From: Prionace glauca
Taxonomy: Eukaryota; Chordata; Chondrichthyes; Carcharhiniformes; Carcharhinidae
Direction of reading: 5' to 3'
Assembly: GCA_037974335.1 (NCBI GenBank)
Contig: CM075760.1
Location: 7,871,432 to 7,935,431, forward strand
DNA length: 64,000 bases
The notes under the pieces are model-generated. The model was not told where the DNA came from. It did no database searches and saw nothing but the letters and a program-made list of their open reading frames with translations. This document shows positions 11,563 to 23,487 of this stretch, in pieces (within the stretch, counting starts at the first letter, position 1; every line of letters starts with the position of its first letter). A program made the translations under genes and the position numbers.

Positions 11563-12157
11563 TTGACACTCCACAATTGTTTTGGGGATAACTGCCTACC
11601 TGATTTTGCAAGTCCATCAACATAATGATATCCCCCATGTTTATTGTAATATCAGCAGTTTTATATGCTTTTTCTATCTCGTGATGTATTTTCTGCCCAC
11701 ATCCTGACTGCAGCTAGGAGAGCTTGTATCTAACTCCCTTCAGGGTCTTTTCATCTTTGTGATTCCTCAACTCCACCTCCAGACATTCTCTTCCTTTTGA
11801 TCCTTTATTGCTTCTTGCTATCGATTCAATTTCATTCCTTACTAACAATGCAACACCATCTCCTTTGCCAATCTGCCTGCCCTTTCGATAGGAAATATCC
11901 TTAGATATTTAGAACCCAACCCTGATCCCCTTGAAGACACGTCTCTGTGATGCCCACAACATCCGAGTGGCCGATTTCAATGCGTGCAACAAGCTCATTT
12001 ACCTTGTTCAGTAAACTGCACGCAGTTGGGTACAACACACTCAGTCCTGCATTGACAACCTCCCTTCTCATACTTGTCACCGTTTTTTTCACTCTTGCCA
12101 GAAGTTAGATTTCTGCCAGCTACTATATTCTCTGGTTTGTTATGTGGGATGCCAGGG

Positions 12158-12485
12158 ACCATAAGATATAGGAGCAAAATTATGCCACTTGCCCACTGCT
12201 CCACCATTCAATCATGGTTGTTTTTTTTTCCTTATACCCATTCTCCTGCCTTTTCCCCATAACCCCTGGTCCCCTTATTAATCATGAACCTACCTACCTC
12301 TGTCTCAGAGACTCTCAATGGCCGGGCCTCCAGAGCCTTCTGTGGCAAAGTGTTCCACAGATTCACCACTCTCTGGCTGCAGAAATTCCTCCTCATCTTT
12401 GTTATAATGGACTGTCCCTTTGGTCCGACGTTGTTCCCTCTGATTCTACTTTTTTCTCCTAGTGGAAACACTAGTGGGAGGCCTG
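12158..12485 (-). mobile_element. LINE 3' end, another CR1-like subfamily
   Basis: The minus strand reads MRRNFCSQRVVNLWNTLPQK followed by a 3' UTR phrase and a poly-A-like run in the complement of 12221-12230. It abuts the 5' end of the old LINE. Confidence 0.7.
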
Positions 12486-13040
12486 GTATCAACAGCTCCT
12501 CCACTCATGGAGGGGACAGAGGACTCGAAATTGGTTACTGACGACGGGCGGGAAGGGGATCAAACGTTGGAAGATTCATCGAGGCCTCACTCGCCAGAAA
12601 CGCTCTTTAAACTGTCTCCAGTCACCAGGCATCAACTCCTAGCAGAATGTCACTCCCCCTGCTGTATTATATTGTAAATATGCTATGGATTTTGCATCAA
12701 GTCTGCGTGAAGTGAATAGAGAAAAATGCACAATTGTTTGCAGATGTACTGGGAGTGGAGATAGGGGGCTGTTATTTACAGGAGAGGAGTGTTGTATATA
12801 TGTTGGGGCATTCCTTTCAGGGAACGGGTCATGTGACCTCAGGTGCGGGGTGAGCTGCTGGATTCTCCCAGATTGGGCAGTCAATATTTGGAGTGTTGTG
12901 TGAACAGACGGAGTAAAGAGTTGTGTTCCCTGACGCCTGACTGTGGAGTCGATATTGAAGAGAATCCTCAGCACCACAGGACATAAACAAACGGTCTCGG
13001 ACCCAGTGCTTCACAACTCTAACAGTCGCTTGAATCCTCT
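12486..13040. other. Unassigned stretch
   Basis: No coding region, tRNA or clear repeat. Part of it (about 12648-12983) has an LTR-like look but with weak support; see rejected items. Confidence 0.5.
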
Positions 13041-13044
13041 TTGT

Positions 13045-13485
13045 GCCCCTGTCACACTCTCCTCAAGGTGTTGACTCTTTGTCCCGGTGTCCCAGTGTTT
13101 CCTTCTCACACTCTCCACAAGGTGCTCACTGTCAATCCCAGTGTCCCAGTTTCCCCCCTCTCACACTCTCCTCAAGGTGTTGACTCTTTGTCCCGGTGTC
13201 CCAAGTGTTTCCTTCTCACACTCTCCACAAGGTGCTCACTGTCTATCCCAGTGTCCCAGTTTCCCCCCTCTCACACTCACCACAAGGTGTTGATTCTCTA
13301 TCCCAGTGTCCCCCCTCTCACACTCTCCAGAAGGTGCTGACTCACTGTCCCAGTGTCCCACTGTCCCCCCTCACACTCTCCTCAAGGTACTGACTGTCTG
13401 TCTCAGTGTCCCAGTTTCTCCCCTTTCACACTCTTCTCAAGGTGCTGTCTGTCTGTCCCAGTGTCTCCCTCTCACACTCTGTTTG
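13045..13485. repeat. Minisatellite, roughly 50-57-bp unit
   Basis: Eight or so tandem copies of a unit reading CTCACACTCTCC, CAAGGTG, TGACTC, then CCAGTGTCCC. Adjacent units differ at several positions, and two higher-order pairs recur. The Ser/Pro/Val-rich open frames across it are products of the repeat. Confidence 0.85.
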
Positions 13486-13675
13486 GGGGAGGTGAAGCTC
13501 AGAATTGAAAGATGTGAATGATGTAATTGATGACTGAGAGGGATGGATAGAAACTTTGGGGATTCTGTCGGCGGATTCATTGTGAACGTTGAAATTTGAA
13601 TAAACTGAGACACCAGATGGAAAAGCCATAGTTTCTCCATGCATTTTAGATTAAAGAAAGCACTACTATACATGT

Positions 13676-13748
13676 GTCCGGCTAGCTCAGTCGGTAGAGC
13701 ATGAGACTCTTAATCTCAGGGTCGTGGGTTCGAGCCCCGCGTTAGGCG
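13676..13748 (+). tRNA. tRNA-Lys(CTT)
   Basis: 73 nt with A box TAGCTCAGTCGGTAGAGC, anticodon loop CTCTTAA (CTT) and B box GGTTCGAGCCC. A TTTT terminator follows within 10 nt. The acceptor stem has one mismatch and several G-U pairs, so it may be slightly decayed. The first gene of the tRNA array. Confidence 0.88.
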
Positions 13749-14280
13749 TCATTCTTTTCAGACTTTGACTCATTCCGAGGTGAATTCCAGATCTCCGTTC
13801 CTCAGAAGTGTCACGGCTCAATCTGAGTTCCTCTCTCCTTTCTCCGTTGCTCATCTCACAGTTGTGAATGAAAACTGCCTCCAGATAACTGGAAGGCGGT
13901 GCCTTTAGCTCTGAACTCAGCGAGAGGTTTTGTTCCCATTTATTATGAGATTTGAACCCAGATCTGCGACATTGTGTCAGAGCAAACAACAATCATCTCC
14001 ATTGTAATTCAATCACTTCAGCCTTCCATCCTATAAAAAGACTATTAGTACTTTCCTCCTCTCCCTCTCTATTTTCCTTGACTCTGTACTTGTCTGTAAA
14101 CCATTAAATCATCAATTTCTTCCAGTTAGGGTCAAAGGTCAGCAACCTGTATCATTCCCTCTCTTTCCCTCCACAGAAACTGTTGAAACTGATGAATATT
14201 CCAGCATTTTCCGTTTTGAGGTGGGATTTGCAGCAACTACAATTCCTTCCTTTGGATCACAGTGGATCACTTTTCTCTGA

Positions 14281-14862
14281 CTGAACAGCTGGAGTACTGT
14301 GTGCAGTTTTGGGCGCCGTACTTACGCAAGGATATTTTGGCCTTGGAGGGAGTGCAGAGGAGGTTTACTAGGCTGATACCGGAGTTGAGGGGGTTGAGCT
14401 ATGAGGAGAGGCTGAATAAACTAGGCTTGTACTCGTTGGAGTTTAGAAGAATGAGGGGAGATCTCATTGAGACGTATAAGGTGATTAATGGGATGGATAG
14501 GACAGAGGTGGAGAGACTCTTCCCGCTCAAAGAAGACAGTAGGTCTAGGGGGCACAGCCTCAAGATAAAGGGGGGGGCGTTTTAGAACGGAGTTGAGGAG
14601 GAACTTCCTCACTCAAAGGGTGGTGAATCTCTGGAATTCTCTGCCCGTTGAAGTGGTGGAGGCTGCCTCGCAAAATATTTTTAAGAAGCGGGTTGATGGG
14701 TTTTTGATAAGAGAAGGGATTAAGGGTTATGGGGAGAGGGCGGGAAGGTGGAACTGAGCCACGACAGATCAGCCATGATCTTATTGAATGGCTGGGCAGG
14801 CTCGAAGGGCCAGATGGCCTACTCCTGCTCCTATTTCTTATGTTCTTATGCTCTTATTAACC
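14281..14862 (+). mobile_element. (ATGTTCTT)n-tailed CR1-like LINE, 3' 580 bp
   Basis: Codes YCVQFWAPYLRKDILALEG, RLNKLGLYSLEFRRMRGDLI and the FTQRVVNLWNSLP end, with frame breaks after about 14580, then a 3' UTR and a TTCTTATG tail at 14836-14858. Strongly 5'-truncated and less perfect than the copies at 27657-41011. Confidence 0.85.
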
Positions 14863-15309
14863 ATAACTTTCTAAATAGTTAAAGGGCTGAGGTTTTAAAT
14901 AATAAGTGCCCCAAATATGTCACCCTGTCTGACATGAAATGAAACAAAATGAAAATTATTAATTATGTCACAAAATACTGCTAACACAATATAGATTTCA
15001 TTGTCAGCATTTGTTGTTTATCCCTATTTCCCACTGAACTAACTATGTTGTTGGGCCGTTTCAGAGGGCAGTTTAGACTCAATTACATTGTCTTACATTC
15101 TCTCTCCAGAGAAGCCGTCATGCCTGGTGAGATTTTCCAGCATTTTAAGATGTTCTTTTAAGTTTCAGCATCTGCTGTAATTTGCTGTTGGCTGAAGGAG
15201 TCATTCCTGTTCTATCAAAACATGAGTTTCTTTTTCCTCGACAAACCTTTCTTGAGCATTTGAAAAACGCTGCAATGTATCGGTCAGATTAAAGTTGCTG
15301 CTCGCCACT

Positions 15310-15381
15310 TCCCTGGTGGTCTAGTGGTTAGGATTCGGCGCTCTCACCCCCGCGGCCCGGGTTCGATTCCCGTTCAGGGAA
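15310..15381 (+). tRNA. tRNA-Glu(CTC)
   Basis: 72 nt with A box TGGTCTAGTGGTTAGGA, loop CTCTCAC (CTC), B box GGTTCGATTCC and a TTTT run 8 nt after the end. One mismatch in each of the anticodon and T stems. It lies outside the repeated Glu units at 21081, 41753, 46160 and 49181 and on the opposite strand to them. Confidence 0.85.
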
Positions 15382-16429
15382 TGTAGGTTTTGTTGCTGCC
15401 GATCAGCCCAAGATTTAGCAGGGTCTGAAATTCCTTCCCGATGGAAAACAGGAGCGATCATTGTGTCAGTTTGAACTACCTGGAGAAACAAAATAAACCC
15501 ACTGGCCCAATCCCGGCAATTTATAATTTCATTCCCCTTGCTGCTTCCTCCTGTCAAACTGAATAATAATACATTCTACTCCACTACATTTCACTCCAGC
15601 TCACCATACTCAAAGATCATTCGCAGCCTCTGCCTCTTCTATAGCTTCTTGTGGGAAATCTGCTGAACAACATGAGCTTTTCACAGTTCTGCTGTGATAT
15701 CTGAGATTTGTATCTCATTGATCATCATTACTGTCTCCATTGCTTCATCCCAGGTCACTGTCACTACAGATATAGTCACACAGTCATTCTATCATCTGCA
15801 GCAAATGATATTCCCTTCCTTTGCTCTCAAATACATTCACCTCCAGAAACTGATTACATGGTGAGTGTAATGTTCTGTTTAGCTGACAGTTTATCATCAA
15901 TCTCGTTCCAGAATGGAGTAGCACCGTGTCAAAGTGGGTGGGAGTTGGTGACTCCACCAGTTCTGAAACCTCACTGAACCCCCGCGTATTTAGCCCCCCC
16001 CCCCCCCCCCTCACCCTCCATCGCTCCAACTCATTGATAAATGTCACTATTAAAACTAATGATGGTGAACTGAAGACGTGGAATCGAGATTAATAAATGG
16101 TGTTGGGAAGCGGCCGGGGGTGGGGGTGTGGAGTTTGTGGAAGGTGGAGGGAGGCGTTGGGGGCGTGGAGTGAGGGCGGGGGGGCGGTGCGGAGGGCATG
16201 GAAAATTGTGATGGATGCTGAGATGATAATGTCCATGAAATATTAGCCCCAAACTCCCATTGAGTTACATTCAGAGCCAGATTGCAGCTCGGATAGAAAA
16301 TTGGACTGTCTGCGATTACACTTAATAAAATCCCGTGTCGGCATTCGTCAGTGAGATTGGTATAATGAGCTAATAACTCAAAGTAGTGCACAGTTAGTCA
16401 TTTTGAGGCGTTCATGCAATTTACAGTGT
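15382..16429. other. Array spacer with C-run and G-rich patch
   Basis: No gene seen. A pure C run occupies 15994-16010, and 16112-16200 is G-rich (GGGGGTGGGGGTGTGG, GGGCGGGGGGGCGG). The Pro-rich open frames on the minus strand are composition effects. Confidence 0.55.
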
Positions 16430-16890
16430 GTGTTATAGATCAGAGTGAGTTAGGGCTCGAATTGTGCTGAATTAAACATTATAACAAGCAACTACATTTT
16501 AAATATACACAGAACACAATATAGAGGCAGGGTTCGGCTGGATTTCTAAACGGACTAAGGAAAAAAAATGAGCACCGAGGAATAGAAAATCCAGCGAAAA
16601 GTAAATATGTGTCCAATTATAATGAAATATTATTTGATAATGTCTGGATGAGAGAATAGACAAATCTTTAAATCACTAAAATGCAAGGTTACACAATAAT
16701 TAGCTTGTAATCGACATGTTCACTAGCCGGAAGGCAAGTATTAAATTCGCTATCCTTGGCCAGATTTCCCTGTAAATGTTACTCACAGAGATATTAACGC
16801 CATTCATAACTAATTGTTGCCATTCCATGGAAACAGGGAAATAATTATTCCTCAAACCTGCTGCACTAACCTTGCGATTAAAGTGATACA

Positions 16891-16910
16891 ACAGCACCAT
16901 CTGCTGGCGG
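16891..16910 (-). promoter_or_regulatory. CTCF-like motif
   Basis: The minus strand reads CCGCCAGCAGATGGTGCTGT, close to the CTCF core CCAGCAGRKGGCGCT. The same position in the other duplication copy (50911) keeps the core. It lies about 600 bp from tRNA-Asn. CTCF and tRNA genes both act as insulators in vertebrates; binding here is not shown. Confidence 0.45.
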
Positions 16911-17512
16911 ACCACTGTAACTGCAGGCGCTGGTGCTTGTGAGTCTGCGAACCAGTTGCTGAAATATGAATATTGAACGATATTGTCCGAGATTGGAGTT
17001 TATAGAAGGCTCTCGGCTGGCGTATTCGCCCTTTTATAACCAGGCACCGCAGATAAACCGTGTTCTTCATTTCCCATTGGGAGATAATGTCTGGAGATTG
17101 AAGTTGGGATTATTTGAAACTTCAAATTGTACATTCGATGCAGTTATCAGGCGTTAATCACATTCAGAATCTTAGTGGGTAAACATTTCTGCCCTCTTCA
17201 ATTCGTTTGTCCGACATTTTCACGGTTTAGTCTTAAAAAAGGCACAAAGAATCAGACATTTACAAGGATACACACACACACACACATATTGGAGCCTACA
17301 GAGATACAGGGAGGCATCCACAGATTCAGACGCAGACATATAGAGATCCTGGTAACTCGAAAGATACAAGGGCACACACAGAATCAGAGGTATATACAAT
17401 GTCTCAGCTTGTACACTGCCAAACTCTTTCTCGTAGTTCCAGACTTTTCAATGAGTTGAAACAGGCAACTGTTTGCCCGTGAATGCTGATAGTGAGAAAA
17501 ATAGCAAAAATC

Positions 17513-17529
17513 CGTCCTTGGGTGGTCTC

Positions 17530-17565
<36 letters not shown>

Positions 17566-17586
17566 GACCAATTACGCCACAGAGAC
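17513..17586 (-). tRNA. tRNA-Asn(GTT)
   Basis: 74 nt, loop CTGTTAA, B box GGTTCGAGACC, followed by a run of five T on its strand. One acceptor mismatch against the intact paralogue at 51598. Confidence 0.88.
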
Positions 17587-18008
17587 TGAGACAGCAGCAG
17601 TTAAATATATTCTAAACTAGTATGTCAGTGACCACAATTCTATTTCTGAAAACCTGTTCCAGAATTGCAGCATGACGGCACTGTTTACAATTCTATACAA
17701 GTCTCTTTAGTTCCGTTGATCCTGCAGCACTGCTGTAGTGTGTTTCTCCTATGAAAGGGCAGGTAAAATGAATCCATGTTTCTTATCACAGGCAGGAATT
17801 CAACGGGAGGGAAGGGAACTGACCACCCGGAGCCCAAAGATCCAACACTTTCCACTCAATCATCAATAACACCATTCACAACTGCACCTCCTTCCGAATA
17901 TTGTGATCTATTTCTCTTCAGGATTCAGTTCCAAGACTTAATATTTCCCCCAAATTCTGATAGGAGACTCGCTTCAACATACAGAGTGAACGGAGAAAGA
18001 AGAAGCTT

Positions 18009-18079
18009 TGCATTGGCCGGGAATCGAACCCGGGCCTCCCGCGTGGCAAGCGAGAATTCTCCCACTGAACCACCAATGC
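18009..18079 (-). tRNA. tRNA-Gly(GCC)
   Basis: 71 nt, loop TTGCCAC, B box GGTTCGATTCC, full acceptor stem GCATTGG/CCAATGC. No TTTT just downstream. Paralogue at 52076. Confidence 0.88.
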
Positions 18080-18690
18080 TGTTCTTGTTAAACCTACCCC
18101 CACATGCTCTCTCTTCCTTCACACTCAGCAGCATTGTAATTTTCTTACTTTATCCTTTCATTCCCCAAATGTCCACAACTGCTCTCACTCAAATCTCACA
18201 CGCAACATCACACAAGCCTCTCATGCTGTTCAACACCTTCCTTTCATTCACAACCGCATCTCAAACTTTCACCCTTCCTCCAAAACACACGCACTCTGCA
18301 ACAATCCCCCTCTCACACAGCCTCATTCTCCCAAATATGTCTGTCCTTTCACCACATCTGTCTAAACACGCTTAAAACTTGTTCAAATCATTTTCACACT
18401 GTCTCTTCCACTCAACTCATATCACTACAATACGCCTCATGCCATTCTGCAAAAGCTTTCAGTTGCTACATTTCTTCAAAGCTGGTACCCAGTGCGACAC
18501 CAGGCCAAACTTCCACTTTCAACACTTGATAACACCTATATAGGGTTACAAGTTAGCTCGGAATGAGTTAAAAATAGGGCTTAGGAGAGATAGTAGGAGG
18601 CATGAGAAGTCCTTGCCAAGTTGGATAAAGGAAAACCCCAAAGCTTTTTACTCTTACGTTAAAAAATGCGTTAAATCTTCATATATCGGG

Positions 18691-18752
18691 GCCAGTCTGC
18701 GACATCTGAAAGCGCTGAATCCAACCACGAGACCCCCAGGATTCCATCTGCC
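18691..18752 (-). pseudogene. tRNA-Glu relic
   Basis: The minus strand retains traces of the Glu acceptor, D arm and anticodon arm (GATTCAGCGCTTTCAG) but no T arm. Matching relics occur at 25040 and 52759, always upstream of a tRNA-Gln, so this is a fixed part of that unit. Confidence 0.5.
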
Positions 18753-18783
18753 TGATTCTCCCAGATACTGGTTACAGTAATGT

Positions 18784-18867
18784 GATGTGGGTATGCCGGC
18801 GTTGGACTGGCGTAAACACAGTAAAAAGTCTGACAACACCAGGTCCTGGTGTTGTCAGACTTTTTAC
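18784..18867 (+). mobile_element. 84-bp PLE hairpin insertion
   Basis: Starts GATGTGGGTATGCCGGCG and contains a perfect inverted repeat: arms 18821-18843 and 18845-18867 around one base. The flanks TTACAGTAATGTG at 772-784 and 864-876 of this kilobase form a target duplication, with the ends overlapping the element by 1-4 bases. Both paralogous units (near 25117 and 52840) lack the insert. The ends equal those of the 751-bp element at 63033. Confidence 0.85.
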
Positions 18868-19226
18868 AGTAATGTGCACAGCGCCAATTGTCCGCACTCA
18901 CACACTCCTTCCTATCTGTTAAGATTTGAAATTGTTTATATTTTCACATTGGCTTCCAGTGTGATGAAAGCAGAGCTGTGATAAGCTGATGTTGTTTAGT
19001 GGATTTACTGCAGTAAGGTTTATGTCAGTTCGATGCAAACATTGGTGTTTGAATGTGATCAGTTACAGTGAAATTTAATGCAGTGGAAGGGAGCCTACTC
19101 ATTTTTACAGGAGGAACCAGCAAGGGAAATACAAATATGAATAATTGTGCAACGGGACTGATATTTCTCCCTGCTGTTCAAATTGGCACAAGTATTGATC
19201 CACGATTTTCAGTATCTACCCTTGTG

Positions 19227-19298
19227 TTGGGTGTGGTGTAATGGTGAGTGGTCTGGACTCTGAATCCAGCGATCCGAGTTCAAATCTCGGCGGAGCCT
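19227..19298 (+). pseudogene. tRNA-Gln(CTG) pseudogene
   Basis: D, anticodon (CTCTGAA) and T arms are preserved, but the 5' acceptor strand TTGGGTG cannot pair with CGGAGCC. TTTT follows. Counterparts: 25502 (intact, TTG) and 53191 (TTA). Confidence 0.75.
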
Positions 19299-19567
19299 TG
19301 TTTTAATTTGCAAATACGGATGATGGATTGGCCGAAGGGCGTTTCGTTGAAATTTATCACCAAGTCCTCATTGAGAGAAACATTTGACAGCCCGTTCAAG
19401 GGCTGTTACTCAACTCAAGGGCAATTAGGGTAGATAGTAAATGAATAAAGACAATCTCAATAATGGACCTTTTCCTCACAAGTAAAAGCAAACTTTCTGA
19501 TAATTCTTGTGCCTGAAACTTTCGAAACGTCGAGTTAATATGTAACAACGAACGCAATTTTACGTGC

Positions 19568-19643
19568 GGGCCAGTGGCCCCATTGGTAACTGCAACTGAT
19601 TATGGAGCGGGATGATTCTACGTTCGTACTCCTGGTTGGCTCA
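19568..19643 (+). pseudogene. tRNA-Arg pseudogene
   Basis: The 5' end GGGCCAGTGGC and 3' end TACTCCTGGTTGGCTC match the tRNA-Arg(ACG) at 53533, but the anticodon arm is scrambled and longer. Confidence 0.75.
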
Positions 19644-20682
19644 GTACGGACCTTTAAAAGGTGTTCACCAGTTCCTTGTTACTTCCGATGGAAAAGGTAT
19701 TTAATACCTTCATACTTATTCAGACAAATGCTGGCAAGCATATTTTCAACTCCTCTGGGGAAAGTAATGTTAGGAAATTGCTCATGAACAGCAACCGACT
19801 GTTTTAAGTATTTTTTCGGGAAAAAAATCATTTAATAAGATTAGGATATTAAATAAATGCTAACCTCAAATACATTTTAGACAAAATTCAACATGTCTTA
19901 GAGAATGTACACTATTTTGTCAAATTTTTCATAAAATTCAGCATTTCTGACTTCATACAAATCATACAATATTTTGTATCAATGCATTATTTAACACATA
20001 TGTCTTCATTATGAACTGAATATTTCTGAACTTGAACATCGCTGAATTTCAACCATAACTGACCAAGAGAACCAATCGAATCACCGGTTAATATAGATCA
20101 CAATTTTCAGATTTACTATCGTCAGCTTTTAAACAAAGTCACCTTCATTTAAATGGAGGAGAATCAAGAATTATCTGTTCGTGATCCTTGAGCGTTTTTT
20201 ATTATGGACGTGAAACATTCAGGCGCATAAATTCCGGCCCGTTACAGGAATATCCAGTAGATCCGCGCTGAGTCTCGATTCCCTCATCTGTCTGAGTGGC
20301 TTTTCCTGTTTCTTAGAGATGAAAAACGATTTTAAAAAGATTCTTCTGTGAAATGTTCGCCATTTCCTCTAGTTCACTTACAGTATCACTTGTATTTGTC
20401 TTTTTGAGCACACACTACTATCAGATATTTCAGATGGTGATTAACCATATGAGTCTGCACCTAGAAATCCATTAAATTCTGTTGGAGAATGAACGGGATG
20501 GGAATAAATGCTCGCTATCAACATCGAACATTCCCATCAGTGCTCCTTATTTCACAGAAGGTATTTGAGGGTGAAATCAGAGCAATGATAACATGTCTTT
20601 AATATCGAGGTTCGGATAATGTTGAGCAGTAAACTTAAATTTAACAATTTTCCCTTATCCAACATGAGAAAGCTTAATGAAT

Positions 20683-20755
20683 GTTCCTGCCCGGTTTACG
20701 CACCGGGGACCTTGCGCGTGTGAGGCGAATGTGATAACCACTACACTACAGAAAC
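20683..20755 (-). tRNA. tRNA-Val(CAC), possibly decayed
   Basis: 73 nt with A box TAGTGTAGTGGTTATCA and loop CTCACAC. The T loop reads TGCGTAA instead of TTCGAAA and the anticodon stem has a mismatch, so activity is doubtful. It belongs to a Val unit repeated at 43340-43915 and 48230-48770. Confidence 0.65.
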
Positions 20756-21080
20756 ACCTAGAGGCATAACAGAGGAAAACTACCTGTGTGCAATGTTCAA
20801 CTAGGCTGTGTCAACATTTAAAAGCGTTAGTCCCGCAAATATCTAAGGGAGCAATGATTTCTACCCATTCATTAATGCATCATTTTCATCTTTCTTCCAA
20901 TAATCATCCGCATTTTGTAACATCAGCGCTTTGTAGCCTGTCGCACTCTTTTTTCTTTGCTCTTTAAATGTGACATTTCCAATTCAGATCCTAAAGAGGA
21001 AATCTTCCTGATGCTGACCCCGACAGAACTGGTGCAGACCAGGAAGTAACACAGGATTGTTGTAAAGCAATAAATCTACA

Positions 21081-21152
21081 TTCCCTGAGCGTGAATCGTA
21101 CCGGGGTCACGGCGGTGAAAGCGCCGAATCCGAACCACTAGACCACCAGGGA
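21081..21152 (-). pseudogene. tRNA-Glu(TTC) pseudogene
   Basis: The acceptor, D and anticodon (CTTTCAC) arms are good, but the T stem (CCCGG/CACGC) is broken and the loop reads TACGATT. Part of the repeated Glu unit (20850-21580) sharing the flank CACAGGATTGTTGTA. Confidence 0.7.
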
Positions 21153-21801
21153 AGCTGGGGCAAGGTTTATAAAATGATAATTGATCCATGAGCCACCTGC
21201 CTTTTGTTTTATTTCTGTTTTTTTCACCAAATGCAAGTTTATCCTTCACATTGCCATGTTCATATCTCACACAAGTGACTGTTTCAGCCAATAAAAGCAG
21301 TGATTCCTGTTAGCTGGAACAGGAAATGGACAGTGTGGTGAAATAGTCCCGCAAACTGCTCATGTGACACTTTCAATTTCCAAATCCCACCAACCTCATC
21401 ACTGTGGCTCCTGTGAAACTTGGAAGGTAACACACGGCAGGAATTCATCACGGAGGGTAACGGGCACATGTCATTTACCAAACGCTATCATGTCTCTTCT
21501 CTTCCCGTTTCTGTCGCTGCCTCTCATCCAGCTCCCTTTGGTTGTCCAGCTCCAAGGTTAAATTAGCCATGGAAATGTGGGGTCTGTGGGAAAGCATTCG
21601 ATTACCCACCCCAGCTGTAGATTCGTCGGCGCAGTCACAGAGGGGAGAGATCATTCTCACCTGCTAACAGTGATTCACTGATGGAAAAACTATTGAATAT
21701 CAAGGGGCTGTGATTAGATTTTCTGTTATGGACATTGGACGTTGTCTGGCATTTGTGTGGCGCGAATGTTACTTGCCACTTGTCAGCACTTGCTAGTCCA
21801 A

Positions 21802-23487
21802 AACATAAGAACATAAGAACATAAGAAATAGGAGCAGGAGTAGGCCATCTGGCCCTTCGAGCCTGCCCCGCCATTTAACAAGATCATGGCTGATCTGTCG
21901 TGACTCAGCTCCTCCTTCCCGCCCTCTCCCCATAACCCTTAATCCCTTCTCTTATCAAAAACCCATCAACCCGTTTCTTAAAAATATTTAGCGAGGCAGC
22001 CTCCACCACTTCAACGGGCAGAGAATTCCAGAGATTCACCACCCTTTGAGTGAAGAAGTTCCTCCTCAACTCTGTTCTAAACCGCCCCCCCCCCTTTATC
22101 TTGAGGCTGTGCCCCCTAGTCCTACTGTCTTTTTTGAGCGGGAACAGTCTCTCCACCTCTATCCTATCCATCCCATTCATCATCTTATACGTCTCAATGA
22201 GATCTCCCCTCATTCTTCTAAACTCTAACGAGTACAAGCCTAGTTTATTCAGCCTCTCCTCATAGCTCAATCCCCTCAACTCCGGTATCAGCCGAGTAAA
22301 CCTCCTCTGCACTCCCTCCAGGGCCAAAACATCCTTGCGCAGGTGCGGCGCCCAAAACTGCACACAGTACTCCAGCTGCGGCCTCACCAATGCCCTATAC
22401 AGCTGCAGCAAGACCTCCCTACTTTTATATTCAATCCCCTTCGCTATGAAGGCCAGCATCCCATTCGCCTTCCTGACCACCTGCTGCACCTGCAAGCTGG
22501 GTTTTTGCGACTCATGCACAAGGACCCCGAGGTCCCTCTGCACCGTCGCCTGCTGCAGTTTTTCGCCCCGTAAGTAATAGTCCTTCCTACCATTCCTCCT
22601 ACCAAAGTGGACCACCTCACACTTGCCAACATTAAATTCCATTTGCCATTTCCTGGCCCATTCGCCCAGCCTATCTAGATCCTTCTGCAGACTCTCCACA
22701 CCCTCCGCACAATTTGCCTTTCCCCCAATTCTTGGTGTCATCAGCAAATTTCGACACCCTGCACTCGGTTCCCTCCTCCAGATCATCTATATAAATGGTA
22801 AATAGCTGAGGCCCCAGCACCGACCCCTGGGGCACCCCACTAGTCACCAACCGCCAATCCGAATAGCATCCATTGACCCCCACTCTCTGCCTCCTATTTG
22901 ACAACCAATCCTCTATCCACGCTAACACCCTACCCCCAACTCCATGTCCCCTGACCTTCTGCAATAACCTCTTGTGAGGTACCTTGTCAAACGCCTTCTG
23001 AAAATCCAGAAAGACCACATCCACCGGCTCTCCTCCATCCACTGCCCTAGACACATCCTCATAGAACTCCAGTAAATTTGTCAGACACGACTTCCCTTTA
23101 ATGAAACCGTGTTGCGTCCGCCCTATCAAGCAATTCCCCTCAAGATGCCTCGCTATTTCCTCCTTAATGACGGATTCTAACATTTTACTTACCACAGACG
23201 TTAAACTAACCGGCCTATAATTCCCCGCCTTTTGCCTGGCACCCTTCTTAAACAACGGCGTAACATTAGCCGTTTTCCAATCTTCCGGCACTTCCCCGGA
23301 ATCCAGCGACGTCTGGAAAATAACCACCAAGGCATCCACTATCACCTCCGCCATTTCTTTCAGAACCCTCGGATGCATTCCATCCGGTCCTGGGGACTTG
23401 TCCACAATCAGCCCCTCCAGTCTGTCGAGCACCACCTCTCTAGTAACAGTAATGTCATTAAGACCCTCCATTCCTACCACCTTTCCA
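21802..23487 (-). mobile_element. (ATGTTCTT)n-tailed CR1-like LINE, minus copy
   Basis: Tail repeats at 21802-21828. The coding region runs right to left: [83 protein letters not shown] one-base insertion just after the FADDTK motif (about 22728) splits the frame. It is 5'-truncated near the endonuclease-RT linker. Nearly identical to 27657, 35696 and 38833. Confidence 0.92.

Larger units (their letters stand above)
8930..12157 (-). mobile_element. Old, nearly full-length LINE (endonuclease + RT), multiply interrupted
   Basis: Minus strand, 5' end at the right. Endonuclease start at 12092-11901 (LLNKVNELVARIEIGHSDVV, GITETCLQGD), then YRKGRQIGKGDGVALLVRNE and ECLEVELRN (11890-11700). A linker with IKSKKETKIGIGPLENEAG (10750-10550), RT fingers KSPGPNGLHPRVLKDIADEI (10420), a fidelity block near 10230, FVKGSPCLTNL (9590) and [17 protein letters not shown] (9400) follow. 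Frames are broken many times. It is interrupted by a younger LINE 3' end (11239-11562) and by an LTR-like segment (9610-10135). This is a separate, older family from the near-identical young copies. Confidence 0.75.
16430..19952 (+). repeat. 3.5-kb segmental duplication, copy 1
   Basis: Collinear and in the same orientation with 50426-53917. Shared landmarks: TTAGGGCTCGAATTGTGCT, the CTCF-like motif, a (CA)n tract, tRNA-Asn, tRNA-Gly, a Glu relic, a Gln-like and an Arg-like tRNA, and the end GCTAACCTCAAATACATTTT. This copy's Gln and Arg genes are decayed, and it alone holds the 84-bp PLE hairpin at 18784. Confidence 0.92.

Noticed and set aside
12648-12983. Possible LTR-like block (TGTC start, GACA end)
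   Set aside because: No target duplication, no clear poly(A) signal and no related second copy in the window.
13041-13521. Overlapping plus-strand frames with SHTLHKV-type repeats
   Set aside because: All are readings of the minisatellite; unit length and frame phase change together with no conserved product.
17776-18375. 199-codon plus-strand frame
   Set aside because: It runs through the antisense of tRNA-Gly and repetitive flank, has no domain, and is not kept open in the duplicate at 52000-52430.
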